Assembly (NCBI RefSeq): GCF_026745355.1
Contig: NC_079202.1
Coordinates: 4,224,173-4,288,172, forward strand
Source: Beta vulgaris subsp. vulgaris
Taxonomy: Eukaryota > Streptophyta > Magnoliopsida > Caryophyllales > Amaranthaceae
Length of the DNA stretch: 64,000 nt
Direction of reading: 5' to 3'
Below are positions 35,001 through 45,994 of this stretch, one piece after another. Positions within the stretch are counted from its first letter, which is position 1. Every line of letters starts with the position of its first letter. The position numbers and the translations under genes are program-made. Under the pieces are notes generated by a model. It ran no database searches, had not been told where the DNA came from, and saw nothing but the letters and a program-made list of their open reading frames with translations.

Positions 35001-37500
35001 GTGGTGATTGGAGGTTTCTTAGCTCATGTAGAAACTTTGACACTAAAGTGAAATGTATCAGGAGTGATAATGGGAGAGAATTTATTCAGAATGAATGTGG
35101 TGGGTTGCTGAGACAAAAGGGAATTGTGCATCAAAGAAGCATGCTAGGTGTTCCCCAACAAAATGGGAGAGTTGAGAGGAAGCATGGGTTTCTTCTTAAA
35201 ACTGCTAGATCACTCAGAATACATGCTAATCTTCCAAAGTTTTTGTGGGGGAAATGCATCTTAGCAACCACTCATTTAATTAATTTGCTTCCTAGTGCTG
35301 TAATAGAATGGAAGACACCCTATGAAAGGTTGATGAAGAAAAACCCTAATTATGATCACTAAAGAGTGATAAGATGCTTATGTTATGCTAGTAAGCATGA
35401 TAAGAAAATTGACAAGTTTAAAGAAAGGGGTATAAGGAGTGTTCTTATGGGTTATCCCTATGCTCAAAAGGGATACAAGTTTTATGATCTTGAGAAAATA
35501 ATTATTTGTAAGCAGAAATGTAGTGTTTAAGGAAAAGATATTCCCTTTCTTAAATCCTTCCAAAGAAAGAGATGCCATGAAACTTGATTTCAATTCCATA
35601 CTTATGTTGAGTAGTGACCTACTGTAGGTGAATGAATATGATCGAATAATGATAACAGAGGAGTTTGGGAAATAAAATCAGAATGTTATAGGAGAACATG
35701 ATGTTGTTCAGACAAATGTTGATACTACTGAAGTGACAGTGGTCAACACAAATGAAAATGTTCAAGAGACAAAAGAATAAGTTATCTTAAACAATATTAC
35801 TCAAAAAGAACTTAAGAGATCATCTAGGGAAAGAGAAATTCCCAAGAAATTCGCAAATTATGAGTTTCAGTTACCTCTATGTAATGTAACTAACAAAGAA
35901 GTTGCAAATGCTTACAGTTTTAATGTCAAAATGCTCCCATGAGTGAAGAAGTATTCAAGAGAGTATCTCTACTCACTTAACAATGTGATTCAAGTGATAG
36001 AGCCTCAGAGTTACAAAGACTGCTGCTACACACCCAGGATGGAGGAAGGCGATGAAGAAAGACATTGAAGCATTAGAGGAAAACGAGACATGGACTTTGA
36101 CAAAGTTACCTGAAGGAATGAAGGCAATAGACAACAAATGGGTGTTTAAAATAAATAAAAATGAGACCAGATGGAAATATAGAGAGGTAGAAGGCAAGGT
36201 TAGTTGCTAGAGAAGACAAGCAATTGAAAGGAAAAGATTATAAACATGCCTTTTCTCCAGTAGCTAAGTTTGCTAGTGTGAGAATTCTTATAGCATTGGT
36301 AGCCATGAAGAATGAGCAACTCGACATAAACAATACCTTTCTTCATGGTTATGTGGAGGAAGAAATATATACGAAACCACCTCTAGGGTACATTGACAGA
36401 AATGAAGGAAAGTTTTGTAAGCTTCATAAAAGCCTTTATGGATTAAAGCAGGCTTCCAGGCAATGGAACATCCAATTAAAGAATTTCTTGCTCAAAAGAG
36501 GATTTGTGTAGTTAAAGAGAGATTATTCACTATTTTGTAGACAAGACAAGGAGAAAATGTGTATTGTGCTAGTATATGTCGATGACCTTTTGATCAGTGG
36601 AGATAATGAAGCCTACATATGCACTTTGAAGCAAGACCTTCACACTGAGTTTACATATAGTGAAGGATTTGGGAGAGATGATATGCTTTTTGGGCCTAGA
36701 AGTGTCCACGAATGAGGAGGAAAGTACGTTAAATCAAAGGAATATGCCCTAGATATTGTTGCAGACACATGGCTTATCAATTACAAGGAAGCTAAGTTTC
36801 CATTTCCCAAAGGAATCAAGTTTTCTACAGATGAAGGTAAAATCATGCAAGATGATGAGCAATATAGAAGGCTTATAGGCAGGTTACTTTACTTAAACCT
36901 CAGTAGACTTGATTTATCCTACCATATGCAGCAATTCAGTCAATTTATCAGTTGTCCTAGAGTGCCATATTGGAATGTTGCACTTCACATTGTTAGATAT
37001 CTCAAGGGTACAATCACTCAAGGTCTGTTTTATCTAGCTAATTCACCTATTACCATGATTGGCTATTGTGATGCAGACTGGGGGGGCTTGTGCTTTTAGT
37101 GGGAGGTCTTTGATAGGCTATTATACGTTGGAGGATCCTTAGTGTCCTGAAAAACAAAGAAGCAAAAGATAGTGTATAAATCCTTAGCATAATCAGAGTA
37201 TAGAAGCATGTCTCAAACTGCTAGTGAGCTAGTTTGGATCAATGGTGTGCTTTAAGACCTTCATTTTTTCATTCCTAAACCAGTCACTTTATATTGTGAT
37301 AACAAAGTTGAGCCCTATGTATATTGCTCAAAATCCAGTGTTCCATAAAGGAACCAAACACCTCAAATTAGATTGTGACTATGTTAGCTAGAGAGCATGG
37401 CTTCATTAGCACTGCCTATATTAAATCATCTCTTCAACTAGCTGACATCACGACTAAAGGCCTTTCTGAAGCTCAACATTTTTATCTTCGTCTCAAGTTG
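32050..37500 (+). pseudogene. Copia gag-pol polyprotein, broken
   Basis: Gag at 32100-32870 shows MIFDGGNFLNWSRNIKIALG, then LWDELVKRYGERN, RLIDFLMGLNGDYEHMRGN, and a zinc knuckle remnant near 32780. The protease and GAG-pre-integrase region follows at 33000-33240 (TLTHVLYIPNFKNNLISVSK-like). The integrase at 34860-35600 has CIRSDNGREF, GVPQQNGRVERKH and FLWGKCILATTHLINLLPS, i.e. the acidic catalytic residues. The RT at 36040-36850 has MKAIDNKWVFKI, AFSPVAKFASVRILIALVA, LDINNTFLHGYVEEEIYTKP, LHKSLYGLKQASRQW and YVDDLLISGDN (36575-36607). The RNase H at 36980-37500 has YLKGTITQGLFYL, YCDADWGG and LADITTKGL. Stops and frameshifts are frequent throughout. Confidence 0.9.
33312..34626 (+). mobile_element. 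5'-truncated LINE inserted in the copia element
   Basis: Flanked by a perfect 16-bp duplication AAGAGTGAAGATGTTG (33296-33311, 34627-34642) and ending in an A-rich tail (CCAAAAAGAAAAAAA). It encodes the C-terminal part of L1-type ORF2: LPFRYFGVPLATKKLSFQPL, GVCKTTG, PLPKKLIKVVETICRGFMW, NSYYIKRSNVQDV, then zf-RVT text (ATPKRIFILWLNLLNMLATA, CKICGQELETTQHLFFSYGY). Frames shift in several places. Length 1315 bp, younger than the copia element that hosts it. Confidence 0.93.
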
Positions 37501-37530
37501 GGACTTTGCTCCTTATACACCATCCAACTT

Positions 37531-37546
37531 GAAGGGGAGGGGGGTT
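37531..37546 (+). other. Polypurine tract
   Basis: GAAGGGGAGGGGGGTT immediately before the 3' LTR. It would prime plus-strand DNA synthesis. Confidence 0.75.
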
Positions 37547-37836
37547 TGAAGAAAATAGCTAATGACTCTCATGTCAGCTAGTATTACATGTTATGTAGTG
37601 TATATCATTACTTTACACCTTCTATAAATGAGCTCTTATTTTGTCTGTTTTTACAGCTGTACATAGACAGCTTTTCTAGGTTTTATTGGTTAAGATTGCA
37701 CACAGACTTAGGAGTGTTGTAGAACTCCTAGGCTGGAAGATACAATGCTGTTTTTGGTTTGAAATAAACACAACAAAAAAAATTGTGCTATTGCACAAGA
37801 TACTCAAAAAGAGTAGAAAGTTTCAAAGTTTTTTCA
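37547..37836 (+). repeat. Copia 3' LTR
   Basis: TGAAGAAAATAG to TTTTTTCA. It aligns along its length to the 5' LTR but differs by many substitutions and by lack of the CA/TA microsatellite. Confidence 0.9.
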
Positions 37837-37898
37837 AGCAATATACTCCTTCATCTTTTATTAGTTTTTCCATTTTGATTTTTAATACTATTCATATA

Positions 37899-38889
37899 CA
37901 TGAATTTGACTATCTTTTGTGATTTGTTCTTAAGGAAAAAAAATCATAATATTATGAGCTCTTATTTGATTCGTCTTAATTTGTATTATTCAAATATTAA
38001 CTTTTTTAAATTTTTGTTTATTCAAATTAGAGCATGTACAATGGTATATGCCTCTCCAACTAGCTCTCCGCTCTCTCTCATCTATTCTCCCTCTTCAAAC
38101 TACTCTCAAGAACTATATTTAAAAACACTCAACAACAATAAAACTCTTGAAGAGTTCTTCATTCAACTTTCCATTGTTTGGTGGTCCTCATATCAATAAA
38201 TGAACCTCATTTCATATTATGATCAAAGTTATATATATAAAGTTATTCATGTAAATTAAAATATAATGTTTTAAAAATATTTTTTTTCATAATTTATGTA
38301 ATGTGGGATTTTTTCAAAATAAAATATTAAATTTCATAAATTAAAAAAATGGTAGTAGATTTTGTGTATGAAATATATCAAATATTAGGCTAATTTTATA
38401 GATAAAGAAAAATTATTATTGTTGAAACCATAATTATTATCATCTTTTGTTTTATTTTTATAAAAGAGGTCATTAATGGTTGCAAGAAGAAAAGAAAACT
38501 TAAGTACTTGCAATAATATGTGGGCCCCACATATTAGAGACTTATATCTCTTTCAACCCAAATGGTATATCCCCCAAGAGCTACTTTGCAAAGTGTCTTC
38601 ATGGAGAGACATTCAAGACACACCTAAGAGCCACATTGTTGGGTCAGAGGTGGCTCTCTATTTTTCCTCTCCGTGGAGAGCTAGATGGAGAACTAGTTGG
38701 AGAGCCCCATTGTACATGCTCTAATTTGAATAAGCAAAAATTATAAAAAGTTAATATTTGAATAATACGAATCAAATAAAAGAGCTCATAATGTTATGAC
38801 TATTTTTTTTCCTTAAGTACATATCACAAAAGATAGTCAAATTCGACAAAAGCTAGTTGAAGAGTCATACACCATTGTACATGTTCTTA
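37899..38889. mobile_element. Large inverted-repeat MITE (or nested MITEs)
   Basis: The arm 37899-38075 (GAATTTGACTATCTTTTGTG, ATTATGAGCTCTTATTTGAT, TTAGAGCATGTACAATGG, CTCTCCAACTAGCTCTCC) is complementary to about 38680-38852. A second, weaker copy of the inner terminus (AACATGTACAATGG, CTTCAACTAGCTTTTG, read leftwards) lies at 38845-38889, so two related elements may be nested. The centre (38080-38680) is AT-rich with no gene. The superfamily is uncertain; the GAGCATGTACAATGG end resembles hAT or PIF/Harbinger MITEs. Confidence 0.65.
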
Positions 38890-38892
38890 GTA

Positions 38893-39212
38893 CTTCCTCC
38901 GTTTCATATTTTATGCAACACTTTTACTTTTACACTATTAACAAATTTCACTTTGACCATCGTTTATGATTTATACTTAAATAAAAATATAGTCATGTGT
39001 GATCTTGTTAGATTCGTTTAAATATGAATTTTTTTAATATGTACTTTTTATAACTTTTACAAATACAAAATTAAAGATATATTTCCTCAAAAAAATTTAC
39101 ATTAACATGTGTAACAAGTACAAGTGTTGCAAATATTGTGAAAAACAGATCAATTATATCGACAAACGTTAAAAAAAAAGGGTATATTAATAAATAAATA
39201 AAAAAAAGGGAG
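38893..39212. mobile_element. Stowaway-type MITE
   Basis: Left end CTTCCTCCGTTTCATATTTT, right end AAAAAAAGGGAG, flanked by TA at 38891-38892 and 39213-39214. The inner sequence GTCATGTGTGATCTTGTTAG matches the MITE at 3357-3608. It lies directly against the inverted-repeat element to its left. About 320 bp. Confidence 0.7.
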
Positions 39213-39330
39213 TATTACGGTGTACGAGGCCTACAGTGGCGGGAGTCTGAAATTCTCAGTGTGAAAAAAAAAAGAAAGAATTGTTGACCACTAGTAACCC
39301 AAACTAACCAACTACCTGTTTTCAAATAAA

Positions 39331-39334
39331 AAAG

Positions 39335-39373
<39 letters not shown>
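39331..39373. repeat. Poly(A) run
   Basis: About 40 A with two G/A interruptions at the left. No retroelement could be recognised upstream, so its origin is unknown. Confidence 0.9.
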
Positions 39374-39375
<2 letters not shown>

Positions 39376-40255
39376 AACCAACTACCTACCTTCTGTGCAA
39401 AAAAATTGAAAGTGTCTGTCCAAAGCATCGAAGCGGTTAAAGTTTGTCCTGTCAACGTACGGTGAGCTCTTCGTCCAGTGAATGTGATGGAGGGCTATTT
39501 CCTTTCCTATTTGTACGATGAGGTGTTGGACCACTAACGCATATTATAGCCAAATTGGCTAATAGGGGGTTTAACCATTAACATAGGTCATAGGACAATG
39601 GACGATTAATAATGACTGACCTGTTCAATCTTTGCCACTCTTTCGACAAGTGGAGTTTAATGTCTTACTTCAATGTTAATTTCAACTTCCCATATTCACT
39701 CCAAATTAATAATAATAATAGTCACAGTACATAGTACACTTATGATGATGGAACAAATTTTACAGGTGAGAATGCATCTCAATTTGCTATTCCGTGCTAT
39801 TAAGGACAAACATCATCACAAAGACTTTTGCTATAACCTCCTATATAAGGACAATACCACATGCTAAGATAACATTTCTATTTCATCAATTTTCTATTCC
39901 CTCAATTGAAGGTATGGGTTGAATTACCCTCTCCGTCGTTTAAATATTGTTATACGTGCATTGATTGTTTGGGTCTATTTTTAATAAATTTCATCAATAT
40001 AAAATTATAAAAGATTGATTTATAATTATTGTTATACAAACTACTATAATTTATAGAATTTTTAAAAATTGGGATAAACATTTAGATGTAAAGTTTTGTA
40101 GTCAAATTAAATTTGTAATTTTTTTATTGAGTAACCATTTTTCTCATTATATCAAGTTATGTTGTTAATGCTTATTTAGTTTGTTATTAGAATTTTTGAT
40201 CCACCTTTAAATTAGGAAAGGATATAATTGTACAAAATCTGAATATCCAATTAAA
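39374..40255. other. Unannotated interval
   Basis: AT-rich; no gene is supported. The right part may be the body of the truncated Helitron that ends at 40340. Confidence 0.4.
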
Positions 40256-40340
40256 TATAAATATTAAGCTAAGGATAAAAAAAAATTTCATTGGGGGACA
40301 CCATACCTCCCCCCCCCCCCCCCGGCTTATATAATAGAGA
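40256..40340 (-). mobile_element. Helitron 5' end, same family as 9606-11235
   Basis: On the minus strand it starts TCTCTATTATATAAG at 40340, then a long G-run and GGTATGGTGTCC. The Helitron at 11235 starts with the same 15 bases, a G-run and GCAATGGTGTCC. The host base before TC is A. No matching 3' hairpin was found to the left, so this copy is truncated or diverged. Confidence 0.6.
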
Positions 40341-40499
40341 TTTTTTCATTTAGGTGTGTCTCTTATTTGTTGCTGCATTTACACAATATACAACAAATGG
40401 TAAAAAGGGCCCATTAATTTACCATCCATCCATTTAACTAAGTCCAACTAAAACCCAACATCCCCACCTAATCTCATTTAATACCCAACCTTCTCCTTT

Positions 40500-41100
40500 A
40501 ACTCTCCCTAACCGTCCTGTTAATACTCCCTCTAAAACCCTAATTGCCCTTTCACCTCATTTCTCTCTCTCTTCCTCTGACGACTTCTATGTTTCTCTGA
40601 CTTTCACTTTCCTCCCTCTTCTTCTTCATCAAACCCTCATATCCAGAGTTTGTTTGTTGAAATTTCTCAAAACAAAAAAATTCAGATTAATAATCTATGC
40701 TAAATTGCGAGTATTCTAAAACCATTTTTTTGATTTTTTAAAATTGTTTTATATTTTGGGTCCCCTATTTTTGGTTGTTTTCCATGGATGAGTTAACACC
40801 AAACTCGAATATTCGTCTGTTTTCTTTGCCTGACGAGTTTGGTGTTGAGGCTAAAAAGGCTAGGGTTTCAAAAAGAAACACGAATTTGGAAATTGCTATT
40901 GGAATTGTGGTGCTCCTTCAAAGAAACCACCCGATCTAGGGTTTGGTGGTCCAAAAAAGCTTGAAAAAAGGAAAAGATTGAAGATCCCCCACGTACCAGA
41001 AGGGTTCGATTCATGGACTTCTTATCTTTTCTGGTATAAAAGCTATCAAGATGAGTCCCCCGAATTATTTTGCGGGAGATTGGTCCACTTCTTAAGTTTT
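40500..41100 (+). other. CT-rich leader-like region with short reading frames
   Basis: 40500-40640 is CT-rich (TTTCTCTCTCTCTTCCTCTG), like a plant 5' leader. An ATG at 40784 opens a 51-codon frame (MDELTPNSNIRLFSLPDEFG, EAKKARVSKRN) that stops at 40937-40939. After it, another frame reads KRLKIPHVPEGFDSWTSYLF. The two could be parts of one decayed or spliced gene. I do not recognise the family and cannot show that it is expressed. Confidence 0.3.
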
Positions 41101-41159
41101 TCCTCTATTTCTAATTTTTTTTAGATTTATTTGAATGAATTATTTGTGAGTTTGTGTTT

Positions 41160-42240
41160 GGAAGCATGAAACTCTTTACGTTTTAGGTTGCATTTGTAGA
41201 TTTATGATTTTAGTTTAATTTTTACTTGTTTTGTGTTATGATTTAAGCTGATTTCATGTTATTTATGTTCATTTAAGTTGGTTTTGAATGATTTATGTTT
41301 GTTTCACTTGATTTAAGTATATTTCACTTGATTTTGTTATTTTTAGTTAATTTACGGTTGTTTTATCATGATTTGGTTGATTTTACTACATTATCCCTGA
41401 ATTTAGTTGATTATGGTTCAATATTGCTTCACCCGAGATGATTTTGTTCATTTTGTGTAATTAGAGTTGATTTATGTTGATGTTAGGTCATTATAGGTGA
41501 ATTTTAGGGTTCAGATCTTGCTTGATTTTGTTGATTTAGGGTAATGTAAGTTTATTGGGTTACTTTTTCTTGATTTAGGGTTCATTTAAGTCGATTTGGT
41601 GGATGTTACTTCATTTTCCCTCATTTTACTTGATATAGGGTTGATTCATGTCATGTATATGGTTCGAATCATGCTTGATTTTGTTGATTTAGGGTAAAAT
41701 TAAACTCATTTGGTTACTTTCAGTTGATTTAGGGTTAATTTAAGTTGATTTGGTGGATTGCATTTCATTTTCCCTCATTTTAGTTCAATTAGCAAAGTTC
41801 ATGTTAGGTCAATTTAGCTCATGTAGAAGGATATGCTGCTTTAGTTTGGATTATTTAGGGTATATTAGGTTGCTGTTAGTTCATTTTAATTTGATTTGCT
41901 TCTATATTGATCGATTTGAATTGCCTTGAGTTGGTTTATGTTGATTTTTGTTGATGTTTGCCTTTACACATGTTGTTGCCTTTAAGTTGATTTGCTTCTG
42001 TTAGTTCATTTTAATTTTTGTTGGTAGTTGATTTAGGATTTAATTGTGTGTGTTGATGCATCTTTATCATGTTTCAAGCTCTACTTCTCGACTACACTCA
42101 GAATATTGTGTTGCACACTTAAATCAATTCAGTCGGGAGTAGTAGAGGCTTGAATGATTTCTATTCGATTTAAGGCTATGTTTGGTTGCCTTTTTTTGTT
42201 TGTTTACAATTATAGAATTAATTAGGTAACTTTATCTGGT
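41160..42240. repeat. TTGATTT-rich degenerate repeats, with a 153-bp tandem duplication
   Basis: Dozens of scattered GTTGATTTAGG, TTGATTTTG and TTCATTTTA motifs. At 41521 and 41674 a longer unit repeats: CTTGATTTTGTTGATTTAGG, GGTTACTTT, TTGATTTAGGGTT, GATTTGGTGGAT, CATTTTCCCTCATTTTA. It looks like old tandem amplification, possibly in an intron. Confidence 0.65.
42073..42153 (+). ncRNA. Candidate miRNA-like hairpin
   Basis: TCAAGCTCTACTTCTCGACT (42073-42092) can pair with AGTCGGGAGTAGTAGAGGCT plus TGA (42131-42153). There are about 19-20 base pairs, one mismatch and two small bulges; the loop is 38 bases. Arm length and small asymmetry are what plant miRNA precursors show, but a decayed inverted-repeat transposon could look the same. 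I do not recognise a known miRNA in either arm. Confidence 0.35.
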
Positions 42241-42244
42241 TTTT

Positions 42245-42355
42245 GTCTCTGTTTGCCCCTTTTTGTATCTGTTTGCCTCTCTTTGTCTCTATTTGCCTCT
42301 CTTTGTATCTCTTTATCTCTGTTTGTCTCTGTATTAGCCTCTGTTTGTGTGTGTG
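42245..42355. repeat. Tandem TTTGCCTCTCTTTGTCTCT repeats
   Basis: About six imperfect copies of a CT/GT-rich unit of 18-20 bases, ending in a short TG run. Confidence 0.8.
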
Positions 42356-44485
42356 TTGGTGTGAACCTCAATGATGATATGCGATAAAACATACAAAATA
42401 TACTCCATGTTGCATTTATTCAATGTTAGGTTGATTGGGATTGTAGTGTGAATTTCTGATGAAGCATATTTAGTGTTAGATGTGGTGTCATAAGGGCTAA
42501 CCAATGTGATTTATTGAATTTAAAAAGCTTTTACATGAGAGGAGTAGTGTTATCCTCAATGAATCAATGATGAATGAGGTATGTTGATGTATATCTTGGA
42601 CATCATGCAAATTCACACAATTAACCTTAATACCTTATATTGCCACCAGAAATTTGTGCTCTCCTTTTCAACATGACAACTTGTTTGAATGCATGTGTTA
42701 AGTATAATGGATGAGTAGGGACTTTCTAAGAGGAATGTTAGTCATACCTAACTTGTTTTATTAATGGGTAAAGTTGATGTTAGATAATTTTTTGTTACAC
42801 ATGAGTGAGAAGAAGATGGACGCTTAAAATCACTTAATGATATTTACCTGAGAGTGAATCTACCCCCCCCCCCCAATCGCTGGTGGTGTGTTAGTTGCTT
42901 TGAATTGCTCAAAGGTGATAATTGTGAAAGGTGGTGAATTGCTCGAAAGTGAATTGAGGCTCCTTGGATTTTTTTTTGGGGGGGGAGGGAATTAAGGGTG
43001 GTCATGTATACATAGTCTCCTTTCAGTTTGGATTTTTTTTGGAATTTTCTGGGGGAAATTTGAAGTCCCCCCCATAATTTGACTTTTGTGTGAATAAATT
43101 GTTTTCGGGGGAAATTTAACCCCGATTGTATGAAAGTTCAATTAAGTTGTCTGTAATTTTGGAGGGAATTAAAATAAGGCTCTTCTTGTATTTAGTCCCT
43201 GTTGTAACTGAAATTCAATAAAATTTGCTCTGAAATTTTGGAGGAAAAAAAGATTTGGAAATCCCCTAAAAAATTCGCCAGATTTAACTTGTGTGGGCCA
43301 ACTTCCCTCTTTTATGTACTTAACCGCAACTTTTTCCCATTGTCATTAGCAGTATGATTTTCCCTTTAATATTGCCTCTGCACAGTGGGCCTCCACCAAT
43401 TTCTTGATCTTTGTGATAAAGCAAATGTAACAATATTTTCAGGACAGAGGGAGTATGCAATTCTCGTCTATAGCTTACTCTCTTTCTGTCACATGTATAG
43501 TACATATATATGGAGAAAAAAAATCTCTTGACAAAAATATGTTATAATAATTTGAAATTAGCCTACGACTATTATAAAAACTTATATACTATAATAAAGG
43601 TAACACATAAATTTTGGCATCTTTTACATCCAAGAACACTATTACATCAAAAATATGAACTAACTCCTTTGAAAACTCTCGGCTTTGATTGGTTAACAGT
43701 ATTCAAGTTATTTATGTTTTTGTTATAATATCGAGCGCATACGGATACGAGAGTTTGTATATAGATCGTAATTTCAATCATGAGGTTTTTTTTCTATCTA
43801 AATTTTTTAATATTCTAAAATATATCCATAATAATAATTTATACTCCTTTCGTCATACATTAATCACTTGTGTATAAATTTTAAGATGTAGATGAAATGA
43901 AACATGAGTTTTAGTATTGCATCGCTAAAAGTCTATTTGATTGAAGATAGTGGATAATTCAATATTAGGGGTAAATTGCACGAGTCCTTTAATTTAATTG
44001 GGTGTCTCAAAATTACAGTATTGTTGGAGTTCCAATGATCATATGATATACATTGGCCGGGGATTCAAGGTTGGGTTTAAAGATTATGCATTGGCACTCA
44101 AAAATGTTTACTATCAAGTAAAACTTGGTTTGAAAAAAGAAACACACCTTGCAACTTGAAGATCGTAGTTTCACTCCGAACTATGTGGAACTGTGGAAGA
44201 GGATATCCACCTATCATTTCTCCCACTTCTACTGCTAATTCGAGTTATACGTCAACCTTAGAGAGATTCCGGCCTAATAAAATCTTCATCTTACCTACCT
44301 AAAAGGAAAAAGGTCATAAATACTATTAGTTTTATCCAACATTATCGTGCTTCAAATATGCATATTATGATGGTGAAAGTCAGATTAAGTAAACATCTCA
44401 ATAAGAAAATATTCTCTTCATCTGTAAAAGTTAAGTTTAATGGCTAATCATGATTAAGGTTAGTCATGTTCAATCTGATGCAAAC
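42356..44485. other. Unannotated interval
   Basis: No gene is supported. C-runs at 42865-42874 and 43067-43071 and G-runs near 42980 belong to locally duplicated-looking text (GGGGGAAATTT, AATTTTGGAGG) at 43050-43250. The open frames at 43320-43877 have no recognisable domain. Confidence 0.45.
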
Positions 44486-45994
44486 ATAATGTGAAAATTT
44501 TCGTTGGATGCTAGGCATGGGTTCGACGCCACAGGTCTTGATACAAATTAGGGAGACATGATATGCGTCGGATTAGGACGGGAAACAGATTTAAGACTAT
44601 TTGCGTTGGATGGCAAGTGAAGTGCGACACATATGACTCATGTACCCAAGCTAAGAAGAAGCAACACCCAGTATTGTTGACAAGGTAGTCATCTGCATCG
44701 GATGGCGGAGCAATATGCGACACAGATGATGTGCCATTTGCGTCACAGGTTAAGCAAAGTCCGACGCAAATTATCAATTTTTTTATGAAAAAAAATATAT
44801 TGAAGAACAGATCGGAAACCAGCATATACCAAAGTGAGAGAGTTGAGATAAATAAATCAAATTCATGTAACTTGAGCCAAGTTTTATAGTTGTCAACACA
44901 TCAAGATCTATATTCATAGCCAATAATATACTCCATTAGTGATACATGCGAAAATATTATAAAAATCTTAAGACTAATTCCTAAAACCACTAAAAAAGTG
45001 TAAAAATTTAAATGGACGGTTGAGATAAATAAAATCAAATTCATATAAAAAAAACTAATTTAGATCGCAAAGTAAAAAGAAGAAGAAGAGAAAACGGAAA
45101 ATTCTGAACATTGAGATGCAATCAACAATTGGAGAATCATCCATAAACACATTTAAAATCTAATTACGACATCAAATTGTAGAGCAAAAAATTGACATGA
45201 GAATCATATTCTTCTACAAGCATCGAAATTGGTTCATCTTTTGCAACTTCAATTTTGGTTTGTTCTGCTCAAATCATTGATCTGCTTCCAAATATGCATT
45301 TCTTCGATGGAAATTTCTCCATTTTCGTGTAGAATTTCGAGCTTCCAGATCTGCATTTCTTCAGTCGAAATTTCTCCATTTTTGTGTAGAATTTCGAGCT
45401 TCTAAAACTGCATTTCTTCGATCGAAATTTCTGGGTAGGAATGGCAGATGTGATGGTGGAGATGAAGGTCTGGGAAGGAGACATTGAGGGAGGAGAGAGA
45501 AAGAGAGTCGACGGTGGGAGTTGATTCGTGAGGGAGAATCGTTGAAGTGACTATTGAGAGAGAATCGTTGGAGAGATAGTGGAGTGAGGGGGAAAAGTAT
45601 GTAGGCGGCTGTGATGAGAGACTTAGGGTCTGCCAAAGTCCAAAATATCTAGGCGGGGCTGGTTCGTGATGTGCGTCGGATCTGAAACCCCATATGACGC
45701 ACATGACTCAATCATTAACATTTGTGTCGACATTTAGCCTGTTCGACGTAAATAGTTTGGATCCAAAATCAACATTTGCATCGCATATTTTAGGGATCCG
45801 ATGCAAATTGTATATTGGTCCATATGCTAAACGCATTTGCGTCAGACGCGAGGGACGCCCAACGCAGAAGCTCTGTGATCTGTGTTGCATTTCCATTGTA
45901 TTCGACGCAAGTATCTTCCACCAGAGCACTTGCGTCGGTGTCTCTACTATTCGACGCAATAAAGTAGACGCAAATTAACGTTTTTCTACTAGTA
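44486..45994 (-). mobile_element. CACTA-like element with GCGTCGGA subterminal repeats
   Basis: Both ends hold many copies of TTTGCGTCGGA-like motifs in both orientations: left at 44495-44775 (GTTCGACGCC, ATGCGTCGGA, CCGACGCAAATTATCA), right at 45670-45975 (GTGCGTCGGATC, CATTTGCATCG, ATTCGACGCAA). The right terminus reads, from the other strand, TACTAGTAGAAAAACG, close to the CACTAGTAGAAA end of plant CACTA elements but with a changed first base. The left terminus is not identifiable. The interior has no transposase. The open frames at 45269-45704 are leader-like Ser/Pro/Leu-rich text. Confidence 0.55.
45282..45435. repeat. Tandem repeats, 59 bp, about 2.6 copies
   Basis: The unit contains TGCATTTCTTCGATGGAAAT, TTCTCCATTTTCGTGTAGAA and TTTCGAGCTTC. 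The three copies differ at a few bases. Confidence 0.85.

Larger units (their letters stand above)
31631..37836 (+). mobile_element. Ty1/copia LTR retrotransposon with nested LINE
   Basis: A 6.2-kb element flanked by the 5-bp duplication AGCAA (31626-31630, 37837-37841). The LTRs are at 31631-31924 and 37547-37836. The order gag, protease, integrase, reverse transcriptase, RNase H is that of the copia superfamily. A 5'-truncated LINE at 33312-34626 splits it between the protease/GAG-pre-integrase region and the integrase. Stops in every domain, and LTRs that differ by substitutions and small indels, show it is old and inactive. Confidence 0.93.

Noticed and set aside
39331..39373. Poly(A) run as tail of a processed pseudogene
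   Set aside because: No recognisable coding sequence or target duplication upstream.
44518..44545. GGGTTCGACGCC as a tRNA T-arm
   Set aside because: No acceptor, D or anticodon stem around it; the text belongs to the GCGTC repeat field.
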